The notes below the pieces were generated by a model. That model had not been told where the DNA came from, searched no databases, and was given only the letters and a program-made list of their open reading frames with translations. This document shows positions 18,160 to 26,399 of a stretch of DNA of 64,000 nt, one piece after another (the stretch's first letter is position 1; the number at the start of each line of letters is the position of its first letter). Both the position numbers and the translations under genes were made by a program. The DNA is taken from the NCBI RefSeq assembly GCF_000733855.1, contig NZ_JPOJ01000001.1, positions 1,922,001 to 1,986,000 of the forward strand, in the 5' to 3' direction. The DNA is from Methylomicrobium agile (GTDB lineage Bacteria; Pseudomonadota; Gammaproteobacteria; Methylococcales; Methylomonadaceae).

Positions 18160-18174
18160 TGGCATACATGTTGC
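18160..18174 (+). promoter_or_regulatory. Sigma-54 (-24/-12) promoter for the rhodanese-DUF1549-DUF1501 unit
   Basis: TGGCATACATGTTGC has GG-N10-GC spacing and intact TGGCA and TTGC. It shares TGGCATAC with the receptor promoter, which supports common control. The first gene begins 72 bases downstream. Confidence 0.75.
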
Positions 18175-18245
18175 TTCGTGCTCTGAGTGCAATATGAGCC
18201 CCGCGTATCGACGGATGCGTTTTACGAAAATAAAGAGAAGAAACC

Positions 18246-18704
18246 ATGATCAAAAATACCGCAAATACCCTTCTGCTGGCGATGATGCTGGTCGCTCCGC
18301 TCGGTTTGGCCGACGCGGCGGAACATGGCGGCAAGCCCGCGCCGGCCGCCAAGCCTTACCTTTACAAAACCCCGAAACTTAATCGCGCTCAATTCGATGT
18401 GCTGTTGGCCAAGCCGGAAGAATTGCTGATTATCGACGTGCGCCGTCCCGATGAAGTCAGCAAGATCGGCGGCTTTCCGGTTTATCTGAGCGTTCAGGCC
18501 AAACAGCTGGACGCGGCGCTGCCTTTCATTCCCAAGGAAAGATCCATCGTGACCGTTTCGAATCACGCCGGCCGCGCGGGTGCCGCAGGCGATTTCCTGG
18601 CCGATAAAGGCTTCAAGGTGGTCGGGGCGGTAGGGTCGCAGAATTATGAAGAGGAAGGTGGAAAAGTTACGCGAATCGAGCCGGTGCAGAAAAAAGCCAA
18701 GTAG
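18246..18704 (+). CDS. Exported rhodanese-like protein without cysteine
   Basis: 152 residues with signal peptide MIKNTANTLLLAMMLVAPLGLADA. The rhodanese fold is suggested by LLIIDVRRPDEVSKIGGFP (the D-x-R-x-x-x-E element) and the later IVTVSNHAGRAGAAGDFLADKGF, which matches the active-site loop region. The sulfur-carrying cysteine is replaced (serine or asparagine at the loop) and the whole protein has no cysteine, so ordinary sulfurtransferase chemistry is not expected. It is the first gene after a sigma-54 promoter and heads a long plus-strand run of envelope genes. A binding or structural role in the periplasm is the safest reading. Confidence 0.75.
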   Translation: MIKNTANTLLLAMMLVAPLGLADAAEHGGKPAPAAKPYLYKTPKLNRAQFDVLLAKPEELLIIDVRRPDEVSKIGGFPVYLSVQAKQLDAALPFIPKERSIVTVSNHAGRAGAAGDFLADKGFKVVGAVGSQNYEEEGGKVTRIEPVQKKAK

Positions 18705-18815
18705 CCGCGCGATAAACGCAGCGTGACGAATAACTGAGTACGGTTGCTGCCAGCGCCGCCGTTCGGGACGGTGAAATCGAGAGAATTTCATCTCCGCTTG
18801 TTTTGGAGTAGGTCA

Positions 18816-21155
18816 ATGAAAAGAAAATTATCTTATGTGCTTTTTTGGGGGATTTCGGTGGCGTTGAGCATCGATGCCCCAACGGCGGACGATACCCCGG
18901 CGGCCGGCAAGGAAAATGCGCCGGCAGTAAAGTCCAAGTCGAAACTGTGGTCGTATCAGCCGGTGCAAGCGCCGGTGTTTCCGCCGGTCAAGCAGCAGGG
19001 CTGGGTTAGAACGCCGATCGACAACTATATTCTGGCGCAACTGGAAGCCAAGGGGCTGCAGCCGTCCAAGGACATCGACCGCGCCGCGTTTATCCGCCGC
19101 GCGACGCTGGATGTCTGGGGCGTGATTCCGACTCCGGAAGAAGTCGACGCGTTCGTGAACGACAAGTCCGACAACGCGTACGAGAAGCTGGTCGACCGCC
19201 TGCTGGCTTCCCCGAAATACGGCGAGCGCCAGGGGCGTAAATGGCTGGATCTGGCCCGCTACGCGGACAGCACCGGCTTCCAGAACGACAACGACCGGCT
19301 GAACATGTGGCGCTACCGCGATTACGTGATCAATGCGTTCAATCAGGACAAATCTTACGACCGTTTCATCCAGGAGCAGTTGGCGGGCGACGAGTTATGG
19401 CCGGGAGACGAGCAGGCTTTAATTGCGACCGGCTTCATGGCGCAGTTCCCGGACAATGCGAACTCGCGCGACCTGGTGCAGCGCAAATACCAGATCACCA
19501 CCGATATTACCGATACGGTCGGCAAGGTGGTGCTGGGCCAGACGGTCGAGTGCGCGCGCTGCCATAACCACAAATTCGACAAGATTAGCCAGAAGGATTA
19601 TTTCTCGCTGCAGGCGTTTTTCGCGAACGTGGCGCCGGTCGACAACATTCCGGCCAGGAAGGGCGACGTCGAGCGCGATTACGAAAAACAGTACGCCAAG
19701 TGGGAAGAAGCCACCAAAGAGATTCGCGCCAAGCAGAAAGCGATCATCGACACGCATCGCGAAGAGGCGCTGAAGTATCACAAGGAACGTTATCTGACCG
19801 ACTCGCGGGAAGCGATCTTCAAGCCGAAAGAAAAACGGAACGCGCAGGACCGCTGGATCAACCATCGCCTGGCCAATGTGACCGACGAGCGCAGCATGCA
19901 GTCCTTCTTCCAGGAGAAAGGCGAGAGTACCGATCCGAAAACCTACGACAAAAAGATCGCGGCACAATGGGCGGAGTTGGATAAATTACAAAAAGAGCTC
20001 AGAAAATTCAACGATTTGAAGCCGGCCACCAGCTCCGACACGATTTCGGCGATGACCGAGCTGGGCCATCCCGATGCGCCGCCGAGCTATGTCTATGCGG
20101 TCGGCGACCACGAAAAGCCGCAAGAAGAGGTACAGCCTGCGTTTCCGGCCGCGATCACCGACGAGAAGCCGGACATCAAGCCGCTGCCGTTCTCGTCCGG
20201 GCGCCGCGCCGCGCTGGTCAAGTGGCTGACCAGTCCGACCAACCCGCTGACCGCGCGCGTTTATGTCAATCGGGTCTGGGATCAATATTTCGGCAGAGGC
20301 ATCGTGGCAACGGTCAGCGATTTCGGCAAGGCCGGCGAAAAGCCGACCCATCCGGAACTGCTCGACTATCTGGCCGGCAAGTTCGTGAAGGACGGCTGGA
20401 GCGTCAAGAAACTGCACCGCGAAATCCTGCTGTCGAGCGTCTACCGGCAGTCTTCCGACTACCGCGAGGATGTCCAGAAAGCCGATGCCGAAAATAAATT
20501 CTTGGCGGTGTTCCCGCGCAAACGCCTGGAAGCCGAGCAGGTGCGGGATTCCTTGCTGGTGGCGGCCGCCAAGCTGGAGGATAAGGTCGGCGGCCCCAGC
20601 GTGTACCCGCCGTTGCCGAAAGTGATCAACACCAACGGCGGCAATTTCGCGAACGATCCGGCCTGGCGTACTTCGAAGGACGCTCACGACCACAACCGCC
20701 GCAGCCTGTACGTGTTTACGCGCCGCAGCATCCCGTACCCGATCCTGGATTCGTTCAACATGGCCTCGCCGCAGGAAGCGCACAGCAAGCGCGAGGTGAC
20801 CACCACCCCGTTGCAGGCGTTGACCTTGTTCAACAGCGAACTGATTTTCGACTGGTCGAAGGCGCTGGCCGGCCGGGTCATCAACGAAGGCGGCAAGGAC
20901 GAAGCCGCGCGTATCGACCGCTTGTATCAGATCCTGTTCGCCCGCCATGCGGACGATGCCGAAAAACAAGCGCTGCTGACATTCCTGAAGGAACAGGAAG
21001 GCGTGATCCGCGAAAAAGCCGCGGACGGCAAGTTCGAGATCAATATCCCGACCGGCCTGAAGGACAAGAAGCTGGACGATCCGATCCGGGCGGCGGCGTT
21101 CGTGGATTTGGTACACGCGGTGGCCAATTCGAACGAGTTCATTTACCGGTTTTAA
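18816..21155 (+). CDS. DUF1549/DUF1553 exported haem-motif protein
   Basis: 779 residues. The start at 18816 has GGAG at good spacing and a signal peptide (MKRKLSYVLFWGISVALS). N-terminal DUF1549-type sequence includes TPIDNYILAQLEAKGLQPS, DRAAFIRRATLDVWGVIPTP, RKWLDLARYADSTG and YDRFIQEQLAGDEL. One c-type haem motif, C-A-R-C-H, lies at residues 246-250. A coiled region then leads to DUF1553 (RAALVKWLTSPTNPLTARVYVNRVW, HREILLSSVYRQSS, PRKRLEAEQVRDSLL). Such proteins are abundant in planctomycetes, usually paired with a DUF1501 gene as here (next gene, 26 bases on). The biochemical role is unproven; the haem site suggests redox function. Confidence 0.85.
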   Translation: MKRKLSYVLFWGISVALSIDAPTADDTPAAGKENAPAVKSKSKLWSYQPVQAPVFPPVKQQGWVRTPIDNYILAQLEAKGLQPSKDIDRAAFIRRATLDVWGVIPTPEEVDAFVNDKSDNAYEKLVDRLLASPKYGERQGRKWLDLARYADSTGFQNDNDRLNMWRYRDYVINAFNQDKSYDRFIQEQLAGDELWPGDEQALIATGFMAQFPDNANSRDLVQRKYQITTDITDTVGKVVLGQTVECARCHNHKFDKISQKDYFSLQAFFANVAPVDNIPARKGDVERDYEKQYAKWEEATKEIRAKQKAIIDTHREEALKYHKERYLTDSREAIFKPKEKRNAQDRWINHRLANVTDERSMQSFFQEKGESTDPKTYDKKIAAQWAELDKLQKELRKFNDLKPATSSDTISAMTELGHPDAPPSYVYAVGDHEKPQEEVQPAFPAAITDEKPDIKPLPFSSGRRAALVKWLTSPTNPLTARVYVNRVWDQYFGRGIVATVSDFGKAGEKPTHPELLDYLAGKFVKDGWSVKKLHREILLSSVYRQSSDYREDVQKADAENKFLAVFPRKRLEAEQVRDSLLVAAAKLEDKVGGPSVYPPLPKVINTNGGNFANDPAWRTSKDAHDHNRRSLYVFTRRSIPYPILDSFNMASPQEAHSKREVTTTPLQALTLFNSELIFDWSKALAGRVINEGGKDEAARIDRLYQILFARHADDAEKQALLTFLKEQEGVIREKAADGKFEINIPTGLKDKKLDDPIRAAAFVDLVHAVANSNEFIYRF

Positions 21156-21181
21156 AAAATTATTATTCAGAGGCTTACATT

Positions 21182-22654
21182 ATGAAAAACAAATCGCGTC
21201 GAGATTTTTTGATTAAAACCGGCTACGGATTGGGGGGCTTGGGTGGACTGGCCGTGACCGGCCTGATTCCGGGGGGCGGGGTGATCGCCAGTGCGCTGGC
21301 CGACGATGCCGGCCTGCAGGCGCTGGCCGGCGCCAATCCGCTGGCATCGAAAGCGCCGCATTTCCCGGCCAAGGCCAAGACCGTAATCTGGCTGCACATG
21401 GCCGGCGCGCCGAGCACGCTGGACCTGTACGACTACAAACCGGAGCTGGTCAAACGGGCCGGAACCGGCATACCGGCGTCGTTCCTGCAAGGAATTAAAA
21501 CTAGCACCCAGGGCGGCATCACCAAACTGATCGCGACCAAGCGCACCTGGAAGCAGTACGGGCAGAGCGGCGCCTGGTTCTCGGATTGGCTGCCGAATCT
21601 GGCCGAGCATGCGGACGATCTGGCCTTCATCAAGTCCAGCGTCACGATCGGCGCGACCCATGACATTTCGATCATGAAGCTGAACTCCGGCGGCCTGAAC
21701 CCCGGCCGGCCGACGCTGGGCGCTTGGGTGCAGTATGCGCTGGGTTCGGCGAACCCGAACCTGCCGGCCTATGTGGTGCTCTACAACGACAAGCGCGAGC
21801 CGAGAGGCGGCGTCACCAACTGGGAGTCGGGCTTTCTGCCGGCGGTTTATCAGGGCACCCCGTTCCGTCCAGGCAACTCGCCGATTCTGCACCTGAACAA
21901 CCCGGAATATCTGGCCACGGCCGAAAAACGCCATGCGCTGGACTTGCTGAAACGGTTGAACGAAAAGCACGGTTCGCGCTATCCCGAGGACACCGAACTG
22001 AAGGCCCGCACCGAATCCTACGAGCTGGCTTACCGGATGCAGGAAACCGCGCCGGAAGCGGTCGACTACAGCAAGGAATCCGATGCAACCAAAGAATTGT
22101 ACGGACTCAACGACGAGCTGACCAAGCCGTACGGCGAACTGCTGCTGCGCGCCCGGCGTCTGGCCGAGCGCGGCGTGCGCTTCATCCAGGTGGTTTCCGG
22201 CCCGACCGACATCAAGGGCGACAGCCGTGACTGGGACGCGCACCAGAACATCGAAGACAATCACGGCAAGCATACCAAGATCGTCGACAAGCCGATCGCG
22301 GGCTTGCTGAAGGATTTGAAGGAGAAGGGCCTGCTGGACTCGACGCTGGTCGTATGGACCTCCGAGTTCGGCCGCACGCCATGGAGCGAATCGGGCGACG
22401 GCCGCGACCACAATCCCTGGGGTTACACCCAATGGATCGCGGGCGGCGGCATCAAGGCGGGCTACACCCATGGCGGCACCGACGAACTCGGCGTGCAGGC
22501 GCTGAAGGGGACCGAGGTCGATACCTACGACCTGCATGCAACGGTCTTGAACCAGTTGGGGCTCGATCACCTGAAGCTGATCTACAAGTACCAGGGCCGT
22601 TCCGAACGGCCGACCGTGGTTTACGGCAAGGTGGTCAAAGAACTGATCGCCTGA
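21182..22654 (+). CDS. DUF1501 protein, Tat-exported, sulfatase/phosphatase-fold family
   Basis: 490 residues. A twin-arginine signal (SRRDFLIKTG, then a glycine-rich hydrophobic stretch to ASALADD) indicates folded export. The body matches DUF1501: KTVIWLHMAGAPSTLDLYD, GQSGAWFSDWLPNLAEHADDLAFIKS, FIQVVSGPTDIKGDSRDWDAH, VVWTSEFGRTPWSESGDGRDHNPWGYT, DLHATVLNQLGLDH. The family belongs to the alkaline phosphatase/sulfatase superfamily. The Asp/His clusters (WDAHQ, SEFGRTP, GRDHNP, DLHATV) are the likely metal site. There is no cysteine, so no formylglycine sulfatase chemistry. It is paired with the DUF1549/DUF1553 gene; tatA and tatB about 3.5 kb downstream may serve this substrate. The substrate itself is unknown. 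Confidence 0.88.
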   Translation: MKNKSRRDFLIKTGYGLGGLGGLAVTGLIPGGGVIASALADDAGLQALAGANPLASKAPHFPAKAKTVIWLHMAGAPSTLDLYDYKPELVKRAGTGIPASFLQGIKTSTQGGITKLIATKRTWKQYGQSGAWFSDWLPNLAEHADDLAFIKSSVTIGATHDISIMKLNSGGLNPGRPTLGAWVQYALGSANPNLPAYVVLYNDKREPRGGVTNWESGFLPAVYQGTPFRPGNSPILHLNNPEYLATAEKRHALDLLKRLNEKHGSRYPEDTELKARTESYELAYRMQETAPEAVDYSKESDATKELYGLNDELTKPYGELLLRARRLAERGVRFIQVVSGPTDIKGDSRDWDAHQNIEDNHGKHTKIVDKPIAGLLKDLKEKGLLDSTLVVWTSEFGRTPWSESGDGRDHNPWGYTQWIAGGGIKAGYTHGGTDELGVQALKGTEVDTYDLHATVLNQLGLDHLKLIYKYQGRSERPTVVYGKVVKELIA

Positions 22655-22664
22655 GGATGCTGCC

Positions 22665-22778
22665 ATGAAAGCGCTTGCGCTGCCGGTCGATCAAGGCCGG
22701 TTCGGCCTTCGGGTTGAGCCGGCGGCCGGCAAGCGCGGCAAGGATTACAGGGATACCGGGATGAGGACTGTTTTTTAA
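22665..22778 (+). CDS. Possible 37-residue small ORF between the DUF1501 and CX3CH genes
   Basis: ATG at 22665 with GAGG about 9 bases upstream, 37 codons, ending TAA one base before the next ATG (22780), a spacing that would favour translational coupling. The product (MKALALPVDQGRFGLRVEPA...) is basic with no recognised domain. It could equally be chance. Confidence 0.25.
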   Translation: MKALALPVDQGRFGLRVEPAAGKRGKDYRDTGMRTVF

Positions 22779-22779
22779 G

Positions 22780-23166
22780 ATGCGAAATGCAATGATTTTA
22801 GGCGCGATCTTGTTCGCGTCGGCGACCGGCAACGCGTCGGCCGAAAGCGATTTCGACTTCGAGGAATTGATGAACGATGTCGAAACCAAGACGCAGGAAG
22901 TGCAGAACAATATAGCGGCGAAGGATTTCGCCACTGCCGGCAAGGAAGCGGAGGAACTGAAACAGGCGTTCAAGCTGGTCGAAGGCTACTTCGCCGACCG
23001 CGGCGATGCGGCCGATGCGGTCGCCAATGCGCAGGATTACCAGAAAAAGGCGCAAGCGATTCAGGATGCGCTGAGCGCCGGCGATGCCGCCAAGGCGGCC
23101 GATACCGCCGCCGATTTTTCCAAACAATGCCGCGGCGCCTGCCACGACAAGTATAAACCTTTGTAA
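22780..23166 (+). CDS. Small periplasmic helical protein with C-terminal CX3CH haem-like motif
   Basis: 128 residues with signal peptide MRNAMILGAILFASATGNASA. The mature part is predicted helical (ELMNDVETKTQEVQNNIAAKDFATAGKEAEELKQAFKLVEGYF, then two more amphipathic helices), like a cytochrome c' / b562 four-helix bundle. Near the C-terminus is C117-R-G-A-C121-H122-DKYK, in the place where cytochrome c' carries CXXCH followed by Lys/Arg-rich sequence. The three-residue spacing is confirmed at the DNA level (tgc cgc ggc gcc tgc cac). CX3CH is rare; covalent haem is possible but not assured. It sits among haem and redox proteins. Confidence 0.75.
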   Translation: MRNAMILGAILFASATGNASAESDFDFEELMNDVETKTQEVQNNIAAKDFATAGKEAEELKQAFKLVEGYFADRGDAADAVANAQDYQKKAQAIQDALSAGDAAKAADTAADFSKQCRGACHDKYKPL

Positions 23167-23173
23167 AAACGGA

Positions 23174-23767
23174 ATGATGATGAAACATTTATTTCTAACA
23201 ATCCTGCTTTCCCATCTGCTTGCCTTGCCGGCATTTGCGGTCCTGCCCGAAGGCCATCCGGCCCCCGCTGTGCAGGCGCAAGCCTCGCTGGCCGGCAAAG
23301 CCTTCGATTATTCACTGCAGGAGGCGCTGCAGAAGGGCCTCGTGGTGGTGTATTTCTTCCCTTCGGCCTATACCGGCGGCTGCAACATTCAGGCGCACGG
23401 TTTCGCGGTGGATCACGATAAATTCGCCGCCGCCGGAGCCACTATCGTCGGCGTCTCGCTGGACAGCATCGAACGGCTGAATTCGTTTTCCGCCGATCCT
23501 CAATATTGCGCCGGCAAGTTTCCGGTGGTCGCGGATGTCGACGGCAGCATCGCGAAAGCCTTCGACGTGGCGGTCCGGGATCCGTCGCCCGGCAAGACCG
23601 ATACGCGCGGGGACGAAATTACGCACGGCTTCGCCGAGCGGGCGACCTTCATCATTACTCCCGACGGCAAAATCGCCGCCACGGTCGGCGGCCTGAAACC
23701 GAAAGAAAATGTCGCCAAGGCCCTGGAAATCGTGCAGCAACTGAAAGCAGGGCGGAAGGCGATCTGA
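23174..23767 (+). CDS. Exported peroxiredoxin (AhpC/TSA family)
   Basis: About 197 residues. Three ATGs lie in a row (23174, 23177, 23180); GGA at 23171-23173 favours the third, and the product differs by only two residues. A signal peptide (MKHLFLTILLSHLLALPAFA) is followed by a thioredoxin-fold domain with the peroxidatic loop FFPSAYTGGCNIQAHGF (P-x-x-x-T-x-x-C) and a second cysteine in PQYCAGKF that could resolve the sulfenic acid. GVSLDS and ERATFIITPDGKI are also typical. It would reduce peroxides in the periplasm, consistent with neighbouring haem proteins, though its reductant is not evident. It lies 7 bases after the CX3CH gene and 3 bases before the cytochrome gene, so is clearly in the same operon. 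Confidence 0.87.
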   Translation: MMMKHLFLTILLSHLLALPAFAVLPEGHPAPAVQAQASLAGKAFDYSLQEALQKGLVVVYFFPSAYTGGCNIQAHGFAVDHDKFAAAGATIVGVSLDSIERLNSFSADPQYCAGKFPVVADVDGSIAKAFDVAVRDPSPGKTDTRGDEITHGFAERATFIITPDGKIAATVGGLKPKENVAKALEIVQQLKAGRKAI

Positions 23768-23770
23768 AGG

Positions 23771-24436
23771 ATGGCGTTTTCGCAATGGATGGCCGCGGGG
23801 TTGCTCTTGGCGTTTTCATCAATCGGCGCAAGCGCGGCCGGGCTTGGCGGTGAAGGCTTGCCTTCGCGCGCCGGTAACGGCGATCCCGTGGCGGGCAGGG
23901 AAAAGGCCGACTCCGGCCGCTGCCTGGAATGCCACGGCGATGACGGCAACAGCGGCGACTCCAGGATTCCGAATCATGCCGGCCAATATGCCGGCTATCT
24001 GGTCAAGCAACTCCATGATTTTCAAACCGGCGCGCGGCAGCATGCGGTGATGTCGGTGATGGCGGAAGATCTGGACGCGGCCGACATGGCCGACATTGCG
24101 GCCTATTTCGCCGCTCAACAGCCGATGCAGGGCCGCGACGGCAGCGGCAAGCGCGCCGCGCCCGGCCTGTTTCTGCACGGCGATGCCGGCCGCGGCATTC
24201 CGGCCTGCGCCGACTGCCACGGCCGGCACGGGGAGGGCCGGGCGGGCGAGGACGGCACGCTTTATCCGCTGATCGGCGGCCAGCGCAAGGTGTATTTGCG
24301 CGCCCAGTTGACTGCCTGGAAGCTGGGCGAACGCAAAAACAGCCCCGACGGCGTGATGAACCGGATCGCCGCGTCTTTGAGCGACGATGAATTCGAGGCG
24401 TTGGTCGATTATCTGTCGGGGCTCCGGCCTCCCTAG
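23771..24436 (+). CDS. Dihaem cytochrome c (c4-like)
   Basis: 221 residues with signal peptide MAFSQWMAAGLLLAFSSIGASA. Two haem c motifs, C51-L-E-C-H and C146-A-D-C-H, each head a cytochrome c domain. Likely axial Met ligands are in HAVMSVMAEDL and GVMNRIAASLSDDEF. The tandem class I layout at this length matches cytochrome c4, a periplasmic electron carrier often feeding terminal oxidases. In this operon it may instead take electrons from, or give them to, the DUF1549/DUF1553 or CX3CH protein; that is inference from position. It starts 3 bases after the peroxiredoxin stop. Confidence 0.9.
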   Translation: MAFSQWMAAGLLLAFSSIGASAAGLGGEGLPSRAGNGDPVAGREKADSGRCLECHGDDGNSGDSRIPNHAGQYAGYLVKQLHDFQTGARQHAVMSVMAEDLDAADMADIAAYFAAQQPMQGRDGSGKRAAPGLFLHGDAGRGIPACADCHGRHGEGRAGEDGTLYPLIGGQRKVYLRAQLTAWKLGERKNSPDGVMNRIAASLSDDEFEALVDYLSGLRPP

Positions 24437-24466
24437 TTTTAACGAATGAAGTTTAGGATCACAGCA

Positions 24467-26089
24467 ATGAAATTTTTGAACTGGCTGCTCTACGAAGTTC
24501 ACCGTTGGCTTGGAATTGCGTTGGCCGTGTTCATGTTCGCGTGGTTTTTGACCGGCATCGCGATCATGTATTCGACGCCGGCCACGCAAAGCCGAATCCA
24601 GCAATTGGCCCACGCCGAAGCCTTGGCGCCGCAGCCAGGCTGGCTGAGCCTGGGCGAGACCTGGGAACGCAGCGCCGCGCAGCGTCGAGCGGCGGCGGCC
24701 GAACGTCGGGTCGAAGCGCCCGGCGACGCCGATGCGGCAGACAAACAACCGGCCGTGCCTCCGGCGATCGCCGATGCCCGCCTGCTCAGAATAGCCGGCG
24801 CGCCGGTCTGGCTGGTCGAGGATACGCAAGGGATGCGTTTTGCGTTGTCGGCCAACGACGGCTCGCTGCGCGAGACTTCGGCCGAGCAGGCTTTGCAGAT
24901 CGCCGGGGACTGGTTTAAAGCCGGGGACGCGGCGCCGCCCGCGCTGCGTTACCTGGCGTCGGTCGAGAAAACGATCATCCTGCGCAATCAGGATACTTTA
25001 CGCCCGTTTCATCATATCGCCGCCGAGGACGGCAGGGAACTGCTGATTTCCGCGCGCACCGGCGAGGTGTTGCACGCCTCGACCCGTCTGGAGCGGGCGT
25101 TTTATTGGAGCGGCAACTGGCTGCATCTTCTCAAGCCCCTGGAAGCGGTCGGCCTCGGCGAATACCGCCACGCCATCCAGTTGGGGCTGGGCCTGTTCGC
25201 GACGGTCGCCTCCTTGACCGGGCTGATCATCGGCTGGCTGCGCTGGCGGCCGGGGTTCGGCGGCAAGCCGACCTATTCGCAGGGCCGCACGCAGCCTTAC
25301 CGCGAATTCTGGGCCAAATGGCATTTCTGGAGCGGGCTGCTCGGCGGCACCGCCGCGCTGTGCTGGGCTTTCAGCGGTTTTCTCGATACCAATCCGGGAA
25401 AATGGTTTACCGAGGCGAATTACAGTCAGGCGGAATTGAGCCGTTTCCTGGGCGGCGGCGAATTGCCGGCGGCAATGCGCGACTGGCGGTCGGGACCTTC
25501 GCTCGCGTCGGCAGAGGGCGGCGCCGAAATCGTCGGCCTGAACTGGCGGCGCCTGGGCGGCGAAGCGATATTGCTGGCGGAAACCCGCGAGGGCGGGCGC
25601 CTGCCGCTGACAGGGAGCGGCGGCGGCTTCGGCGAGGCCGCTGTCAAGGCGGCCGTACAGCGCCTGGCCGGCGAAACGAAAGTCACGAGTATCGAAACGT
25701 TGCTCGATTACGACAGTTATTATTACCCCCGGCATCATCAAGACCTGAAGGACAGGCCTTTGCCGGTGTATTTGGCGAAACTCGCCGACGACAGCGGCAC
25801 GTTGATCTATCTCGATCCGCAGGACGGCCGCCTGATCGGCAAATTCGACCGCAGCCGCCGCGTTTTCCGCTGGCTGTATTCGGCATTGCACCACTGGGAT
25901 TTCGGCTGGCTGTATTACCGGCCGATCTGGGACGTCTGGATGCTGGTCTGGATTTCGTTCGGTCTGGTGCTCGGGGCCAGCTCGCTGGTGATCGGCTGGC
26001 GGCGGCTGAAAAAGTCTTTCGCGCCGAAAAAACAGGCCGTCCCGCGGGCGGTGCAAGCCGCGAAGCTGAAGGCGGAGAACGCGGTTTGA
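24467..26089 (+). CDS. PepSY-associated membrane protein
   Basis: 540 residues starting at 24467 (AGGA upstream); an alternative start 21 bases earlier has no ribosome site. It has four membrane segments: residues about 10-32 (WLGIALAVFMFAWFLTGIAIMY), a pair in the middle (LGLGLFATVASLTGLIIGWLRW; FWSGLLGGTAALCWAFSGFL) and one near the end (VWMLVWISFGLVLGASSLVIGW). Two large periplasmic PepSY-type loops lie between them (LRETSAEQALQIAGDWFK; LIYLDPQDGRLIGKFDRSRRVFRWLYSALHHWDF). The helix His residues resemble those of haem-binding or ferric-reductase-like PepSY proteins. The family is often linked to TonB-dependent uptake and transmembrane electron transfer. Placed after the cytochrome gene, it could pass electrons across the inner membrane. 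Confidence 0.82.
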   Translation: MKFLNWLLYEVHRWLGIALAVFMFAWFLTGIAIMYSTPATQSRIQQLAHAEALAPQPGWLSLGETWERSAAQRRAAAAERRVEAPGDADAADKQPAVPPAIADARLLRIAGAPVWLVEDTQGMRFALSANDGSLRETSAEQALQIAGDWFKAGDAAPPALRYLASVEKTIILRNQDTLRPFHHIAAEDGRELLISARTGEVLHASTRLERAFYWSGNWLHLLKPLEAVGLGEYRHAIQLGLGLFATVASLTGLIIGWLRWRPGFGGKPTYSQGRTQPYREFWAKWHFWSGLLGGTAALCWAFSGFLDTNPGKWFTEANYSQAELSRFLGGGELPAAMRDWRSGPSLASAEGGAEIVGLNWRRLGGEAILLAETREGGRLPLTGSGGGFGEAAVKAAVQRLAGETKVTSIETLLDYDSYYYPRHHQDLKDRPLPVYLAKLADDSGTLIYLDPQDGRLIGKFDRSRRVFRWLYSALHHWDFGWLYYRPIWDVWMLVWISFGLVLGASSLVIGWRRLKKSFAPKKQAVPRAVQAAKLKAENAV

Positions 26090-26107
26090 CGGCATATCTT
26101 TATCGTG

Positions 26108-26140
26108 AAACCTGCCAGGTTTTGAAAACCCGGCAGGTCT
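26108..26140. repeat. Family D palindrome
   Basis: AAACCTGCCAGGTTTT facing AAAACCCGGCAGGTCT, between the PepSY gene and tatA. Slightly diverged from the copies at 4345-4380 and 49551-49583. Confidence 0.8.
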
Positions 26141-26176
26141 AAAACTGAAACTATATAAATGATTTGGAGAGTAAAC

Positions 26177-26392
26177 ATGGGCTTTAGCATTCCCCATCTG
26201 TTGATGGTATTGGCGATTGCGATTCTGGTTTTCGGCACCCGGCGCCTGAAGCATGCCGGTTCCGACCTGGGCGAGGCGATCAAAGGGTTTCGGAACGCGG
26301 TCAGAGAAAGCGAGAACTCTCAGACCCTGATTCATCGAGGCGGTGGAGCCTTGGAGGCCGAGATCGCCGAACCGCAAAAATCCAAGGTTTGA
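26177..26392 (+). CDS. tatA: TatA/TatE-type twin-arginine translocase subunit
   Basis: 71 residues starting at 26177 with GGAGA upstream. MGFSIPHLLMVLAIAILVFGTRRLKHAGSDLGEAIKGFRNAV shows the short membrane helix, the FG-T-x-x-L hinge and the amphipathic helix of TatA, followed by a short acidic tail. TatA multimers form the Tat pore. The tatB gene follows after 7 bases and no tatC is in the window. Its place 3.5 kb behind a Tat-signal DUF1501 gene suggests extra Tat capacity for that locus, or a relocated general tatAB pair. Confidence 0.88.
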   Translation: MGFSIPHLLMVLAIAILVFGTRRLKHAGSDLGEAIKGFRNAVRESENSQTLIHRGGGALEAEIAEPQKSKV

Positions 26393-26399
26393 TCCGAAC

